DNA from: Gammaproteobacteria bacterium
GTDB lineage: Bacteria; Gemmatimonadota; Gemmatimonadetes; Longimicrobiales; Gaopeijiaceae
Assembly (NCBI GenBank): GCA_009843625.1
Contig: VYDD01000054.1
Span: 1 to 9,277, forward strand
Reading direction: 5' to 3'
Length of the DNA: 9,277 nucleotides
Below are positions 5,331-9,277 of this stretch, one piece after another (position 1 is the stretch's first letter; each line of letters starts with the position of its first letter). The notes below the pieces were generated by a model that saw only the letters and a list, made by a program, of their open reading frames with translations, was not told the DNA's origin and searched no databases. The translations under genes and the position numbers were made by a program.

Positions 5331-7948
5331 CAGAACGACACGGTCGCGGTCATGGACACCGTGCGCGGCGCGCCCAGCCAGGCCGCGTTCTCGGTGATGG
5401 CCGACAGATACGCCGCATCGCCCAGGTTGGTCGCCACAATCGAGAACTCGGTCGAGCGCAGCAGTTCGCTCAATGCGTCGCCTCTGAGACTGACGTAGGC
5501 GTCCGCCGTCCAGTAGGCGTCAGCGTACCAGTCCGCCGTCAGGCTGACGCGGCGGGACGAAGTGTACTTTGCGGAAAGCCCGCCGCCGAGCGGCCCGCTG
5601 CGGTCGAGTGAGATGACCCACAGCCGGGCCGGTACGCCGGTCACGTCGGCTCCGGCCACGATGCCCTGGCCTTCATCGACCAGCGGATCACCGGACCCGA
5701 TGTACTCCGAGTTGTTGAACGTGAAGGCCGTGTAGAACGACGTTTGCCCCGACAACGGCACCGTGGCGGCCACCTCGAGGCCGGTTGTTTCGATGCCGCC
5801 CGCGTTGAAGTAGGCCCCGCCTCCCGGAATGAGGTAGTTGGGGCCGGCGGGGGTTTGCGGGCCGAGGTAGAAGATCCGGTTCGTGAAGTCGATGGAGTAC
5901 CAGGCAGCGCTCAATGCAAACCGTTCTCCCGCATACTGAACCCCGACATCGATGTTCGATGCCGTCTCCGGATCGAGGAGCTCCAGGCTGCGGCCCGGGA
6001 CTTCCAGCAGCGTGCTGCCGATCGCCCTGAAGTTCTCGGAATAGCCCGCAAACAGGTCCAGGCCCGCGACCGGCGTCTCGTACGTGACGCCGCCCTGGAA
6101 GAGCAGCTCCGAATCGGAATCGACGTCGAGCGATGGGTCGGCATGGAACTGGTCTTCGCGCGACACGCCGATGAGGAACTGCTTGACGCCGCCGCTCAGG
6201 GCGAACCGGCCCACGTAGAGCGTCTCCTCCAGGTACCACTTGAAGATATTCTGCGGGAAATCCCACTCGTACTGGTGCCAGTAGGCCTGATAGTCCCACT
6301 TGACGCTGAGCGTGGGATCGAGCATGCGGTGCCAGTCCCGGCCCAGGTCGCGCCGCGAGCTCTCGTACCAGATGCCGGCCCGGAGCGCGCTGCCGGCGCT
6401 GCCCAGTGTGGCGGACCACTCCTCGTCGAGGGTCAGACCGAAGCGGTCCTTGCCGTAGTGGCTGTGGCGGTACGACTGCACCGCCGTGGCGCCCGGATGG
6501 CATGCCGGGTCGACCTCCGGGCCGCCCGAACCGTAGTAGTTGAAGATGTAGGACGACGTGCATCCGGGTGTCGGTCCGACCGCGACGCCGTTGGCGTCCA
6601 CGAATCGGATGATCCCGAGCTGCGTGCCGCCCCTCACCGGTGGGTTGCCGGCGAGTTCCGATTCAGGGCCGCCGCGGTCGTCGACGACGTCGACGATGTA
6701 CGGGGGCAGCCAGTCGCCGCGGCCCCCGGTGCGATGGTAATAGACGCCCGCGCTCAGCGAACCGAGTTCGCTCTGCGCCCAGTCGGCTCTGACGTAGGCG
6801 AAGGTGTTCTGCCGGCGGGTCTGCCAGCCGGGCCGGTAGAACTGGTTCAGGTACGGCACGCCGGGCCAGTCGCCGACAAGCCGGTCCCAGCGTGGGTCGG
6901 CCCTGAAGTCGGCGTCGCTGTAGAGCCGCTGATAGACGTCCTCGTGGATGTCGTCGTACGAGAGATAGCTCGTCAGTTCGAGGCTGCCGTGTGACGAAAC
7001 GAGCTTGGCCGCGAGGTGCTCCCGCTCGTTTCTCGCCGAGCCTTCGATCCAGTCGGTCGCCTCCTGCCGTACGGCGGCGATCCAGGCGCGCGTCTCCCCG
7101 CCGAACAGCGGTCCGGTGTCGACCCGCATGGAGAACCGCTCGCCGCCGTTCTCGCCGATCGTGGCCGAGGCGGTGTAGGCACGCTCCGCCGCCGGATCGT
7201 TCGTGAGGTAGTTGAAGGTGCCGCCCAGCGCCTCGACGGATCGGGAGGCGATGTCGGCCGTGCCCTGCGACACCTCCACGCTCGCGAGATTCATCGGGTC
7301 GACGAAGCGGTTCGCCTTGGCGCCGCCCCAGTAGTCGGAGGTGCCGTTCGGGAAGCCGTCGATGGTGGTGCCGATCTGGACGTCGCTGAGGGTCACCTGG
7401 AAGCCGCGCACGGCCACGTTGCTCGACCAGTCGTCGAAGCCGTACGCGTCCCCCTCCTGTACCGATACCCCCGGGAGGTTGTCCACCACCGCCATAACGT
7501 TGGTGATCTTCGACTGCTGCCGGATCATCGACTCGGGTACGAAATTGCGGGCGAAGATCCGGGGCTCCTCGGCTACGACGCTGAGCGTGTCGAGCACATA
7601 GGCGATCTGCAGAGTCAGCTGGACGGTTTCAGTGGCGCCCGCCGCGAGCGTGACCTGAAGCTCGGCCGTCTGGAAACCGGGGAGCATCGCCGTGACGACG
7701 TAGTCGCCGGCGGCCAGATCCGCGAACCGGAAGGAGCCGTCGGCGCCCGTGACGCTCTCCTGGCTCACGGCAGCGCCGGTTACGGTCACGAGCGCACCGG
7801 ACATCGGAAAGCCGTTCGTGCCGATGGTCGTGCCTTCGATGGCACCCGCGGTCTGGGCGGTCGCGGGTGCCGGAGCTGAAAACGACAACGACAGGGCGAC
7901 GACTGCGAGGAGGACACTGCAGCGAGCGAGGGGGTTCGGGGGATTCAT
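5330..7948 (-). CDS. TonB-dependent outer-membrane receptor with N-terminal carboxypeptidase-regulatory-like domain
   Basis: 872 residues from ATG 7948. Signal peptide 1-31 (hydrophobic core, A-T-A before Gln32). Residues about 36-115 form a CarboxypepD_reg-like beta-sandwich (GAIEGTTIGTNGFPMSGALV, GADGSFRFADLAAGDYVV). DTLSVV at 120-125 fits a TonB box. The plug covers about 140-265 (NLPGVSVQEGD, SNVAVRGFQ, IDGFPNG, VEVSQGTADI), followed by a 22-strand-type barrel ending in VSMTATVSF with the terminal Phe needed for outer-membrane insertion. Such receptors import large or scarce ligands (siderophores, cobalamin, glycans, peptides) with energy from TonB-ExbBD; the ligand cannot be told from sequence, although DPETASNIDVGVQY and YSENFRAIG resemble siderophore-receptor barrels. 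A long surface loop holds Cys463 and Cys483, a likely disulfide. The frame is open further up to 8128, but that part overlaps the FG-GAP gene and lacks a signal peptide at its start. The ribosome site is weak (GAG four bases off); it follows the FG-GAP gene by 19 bases on the same strand. Confidence 0.95.
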   Translation of the reverse strand: MNPPNPLARCSVLLAVVALSLSFSAPAPATAQTAGAIEGTTIGTNGFPMSGALVTVTGAAVSQESVTGADGSFRFADLAAGDYVVTAMLPGFQTAELQVTLAAGATETVQLTLQIAYVLDTLSVVAEEPRIFARNFVPESMIRQQSKITNVMAVVDNLPGVSVQEGDAYGFDDWSSNVAVRGFQVTLSDVQIGTTIDGFPNGTSDYWGGAKANRFVDPMNLASVEVSQGTADIASRSVEALGGTFNYLTNDPAAERAYTASATIGENGGERFSMRVDTGPLFGGETRAWIAAVRQEATDWIEGSARNEREHLAAKLVSSHGSLELTSYLSYDDIHEDVYQRLYSDADFRADPRWDRLVGDWPGVPYLNQFYRPGWQTRRQNTFAYVRADWAQSELGSLSAGVYYHRTGGRGDWLPPYIVDVVDDRGGPESELAGNPPVRGGTQLGIIRFVDANGVAVGPTPGCTSSYIFNYYGSGGPEVDPACHPGATAVQSYRHSHYGKDRFGLTLDEEWSATLGSAGSALRAGIWYESSRRDLGRDWHRMLDPTLSVKWDYQAYWHQYEWDFPQNIFKWYLEETLYVGRFALSGGVKQFLIGVSREDQFHADPSLDVDSDSELLFQGGVTYETPVAGLDLFAGYSENFRAIGSTLLEVPGRSLELLDPETASNIDVGVQYAGERFALSAAWYSIDFTNRIFYLGPQTPAGPNYLIPGGGAYFNAGGIETTGLEVAATVPLSGQTSFYTAFTFNNSEYIGSGDPLVDEGQGIVAGADVTGVPARLWVISLDRSGPLGGGLSAKYTSSRRVSLTADWYADAYWTADAYVSLRGDALSELLRSTEFSIVATNLGDAAYLSAITENAAWLGAPRTVSMTATVSF

Positions 7949-7967
7949 CCGCTCAATTTCGGCACGC

Positions 7968-9277
7968 TCAGGCTCCGGACGCTCGCTGGCCAGCACGGAC
8001 GTACTGCACACGCGTCCGGTTGCCGGACACAGCCCTCGCGTCAATGACCGATGGCCTCGCGTCCAGCGGAATGCGGGCCCGCCAGAGGTACTCGCCGTAC
8101 CAGCGCATGGGGACCGTCCCCTGGCCATCTGCGGATTCCCACGTCACTTCGACGGATTCCCACTCCGCCGCGAGCAGCGGGCTCTTGCGCTCGTGGATGC
8201 GGATCATGACCAGGGCGCTGTCGCCGTCCGGCACGGTCAGCGGCTGACCCACGACGGGAATCTCGTTGTAGGCTTCGAGCCCCCGCCCCAGGAAGATGCG
8301 TTCCTGGATGGCCGTGGGGTGCTCGCCCTGCGACTGCACCACGTCGATGCGGCCGTCGCCGTCCAGGTCGGCGATGGCCATGCCGAGCGTGCCGGGCGTC
8401 TCCGCGCCGGTGAACACGTCGGTCGCCACGTGCAGCCGGCCGGTGCCATCGTTGATCAGCAGGCGGTCGGGCCCGCTCAGCGAGCCGATCAGGAAGTCGA
8501 CATCGCCGTCGGAATCGAAGTCCAGGAAGGCGACCACGTTGTCGTCCTCCCCGATGTTCTCCGAGGTGGGCCACCAGGCGTCCGTGGCGTCCACGAATCG
8601 GCCTTCGCGGTCGTTGCGGAAGACGTGTTCCCGCCGTCTGGAGCCGCGTTCGCCGACGATCTCGCCGTCGTTGATGGTTACGAGGTCGAGGAAACCGTCG
8701 CCGTTGAGGTCCATCGCCTCGAACTCGTAGTTGTTGGTGTACTGCGGCAGCCCGCGCGGATCCTCCTCGAAGGTGCCGGTGCCGTCGTTGCGGAAGAGCA
8801 GGCTGCCCGCGCAGCGCTTGCACGACACCAGCACGTCCAGGTCGAAGTCGTTGTCGACGTCCACCAGCTCGAGGTCCCACGAGAAGCGGACCAGGATCGC
8901 GGGCATGCGGCCCTCGGTGGCGTCGGTGAAGCGGCCCGTGCCGTCGTTCAGCCAGAGGCGCGTGCGGCCGCCCTCATTGGTCATGTTGTTGCCGGGGCCC
9001 CAGTCCGCCAGCACCAGGTCGAGGTCTCCGTCGCGGTCCACGTCTCCGGGCTCGGCGTCGCCCAGGCTGAGCGGGAGCTGGGGGAGGTGGGTCGCGGTGC
9101 GTTCCTCGAAGGCGCCCTCTCCCGTCCCCATGTACAGACGGCTCCGGGTCTGGTAGGTCGCCCCGACGAGAATGTCGGTATTCCCGTCCGCGTCGAAGTC
9201 GCGTGCCTTGAAGACCCGCGCGAGGTCCGGCGTGGAGCCGAACACCCGGCCCGACACCTCCTCGAAGGGCTGGCCCG
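7968..9277 (-). CDS. FG-GAP/VCBS repeat protein, N-terminus beyond right edge
   Basis: 435 visible residues from the first full codon at 9275; the frame is open to the right edge, so the true start lies outside and the GTG at 9257 is just an internal Val. Six calcium-loop motifs of the D-x-D-x-D-G-x-x-D kind occur at visible residues 26-34, 78-86, 139-147 (D-V-D-N-D-F, Gly replaced by Phe), 189-197, 252-260 and 303-311, spaced 50-63 residues, most followed by an L-x-x-N-D-G-T-G-x-F turn. This is the integrin-alpha-like FG-GAP propeller, so more blades are expected upstream. The last 120 residues (about 312-435) have no such loops and look like a separate beta-rich domain (VEVTWES, WYGEYLWRARIPL). 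A C-K-R-C pair sits at 152-155. These proteins are usually exported and bind calcium and partner proteins or glycans; no enzyme site is visible. Its stop lies 19 bases before the receptor start, so the two are probably one transcript with the promoter outside the window. Confidence 0.92.
   Translation of the reverse strand, partial: GQPFEEVSGRVFGSTPDLARVFKARDFDADGNTDILVGATYQTRSRLYMGTGEGAFEERTATHLPQLPLSLGDAEPGDVDRDGDLDLVLADWGPGNNMTNEGGRTRLWLNDGTGRFTDATEGRMPAILVRFSWDLELVDVDNDFDLDVLVSCKRCAGSLLFRNDGTGTFEEDPRGLPQYTNNYEFEAMDLNGDGFLDLVTINDGEIVGERGSRRREHVFRNDREGRFVDATDAWWPTSENIGEDDNVVAFLDFDSDGDVDFLIGSLSGPDRLLINDGTGRLHVATDVFTGAETPGTLGMAIADLDGDGRIDVVQSQGEHPTAIQERIFLGRGLEAYNEIPVVGQPLTVPDGDSALVMIRIHERKSPLLAAEWESVEVTWESADGQGTVPMRWYGEYLWRARIPLDARPSVIDARAVSGNRTRVQYVRAGQRASGA

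Noticed and set aside
5744..6994. Plus-strand open frame opposite the receptor
   Set aside because: Shadow of the receptor reading frame; the receptor frame has full family structure through its terminal Phe.
7016..7879. Plus-strand open frame opposite the receptor N-terminus
   Set aside because: No domain, and it lies opposite the plug and CarboxypepD_reg regions.
7949..8128. Longer start for the TonB receptor at 8128
   Set aside because: It overlaps the FG-GAP gene by about 160 bases, and the signal peptide begins only at 7948.
1..9277. CRISPR array, tRNA, rRNA, insertion sequence, phage or defence genes
   Set aside because: I found no regularly spaced repeats, no cloverleaf-like segment, no inverted-repeat-bounded transposase and no recognisable defence or phage protein.

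Overview
The window is high-GC DNA holding six protein genes and no RNA gene. Broad gene content (a planctomycete-type cytochrome c/DUF1549 protein, a 6-bladed beta-propeller protein, a TonB-dependent receptor with a carboxypeptidase-regulatory-like N-terminal domain, an FG-GAP/VCBS repeat protein) suggests a Gram-negative, heterotrophic bacterium. I lean to Gemmatimonadota (or a similar PVC/Acidobacteriota-like lineage), but this is inferred from family content, not from a marker gene.

Layout, left to right. (1) 1-1437, minus strand: a secreted PSCyt1/DUF1549 protein cut by the left edge; it carries two tandem copies of the small heme-binding domain. (2) 1438-1627: a 190-base intergenic stretch with a weak promoter candidate and a GC-rich hairpin. 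(3) 1628-2875 and 2872-4260, both minus: a two-gene unit in which a membrane-bound PlsC-like acyltransferase is followed, with a 4-base ATGA overlap, by an exported 6-bladed beta-propeller protein. (4) 4261-4521: a divergent intergenic stretch. (5) 4522-5295, plus: a two-domain VOC (glyoxalase-fold) protein, the only plus-strand gene. (6) 5330-7948 and 7968-9277, both minus: an FG-GAP repeat protein, cut by the right edge, followed 19 bases later by a TonB-dependent receptor.

Functional reading. The window is mostly cell-envelope genes: an outer-membrane transporter with a Ca-binding propeller partner, an exported propeller protein paired with a lipid acyltransferase, and a periplasmic or exported multi-heme protein. 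Nothing ties these into one pathway, and I see no defence system, mobile element, CRISPR array or phage gene. The most notable points are the gapless heme-domain duplication in the left gene and the two tight same-strand pairs. The very high GC content opens long frames opposite every real gene; I treat these as shadows.
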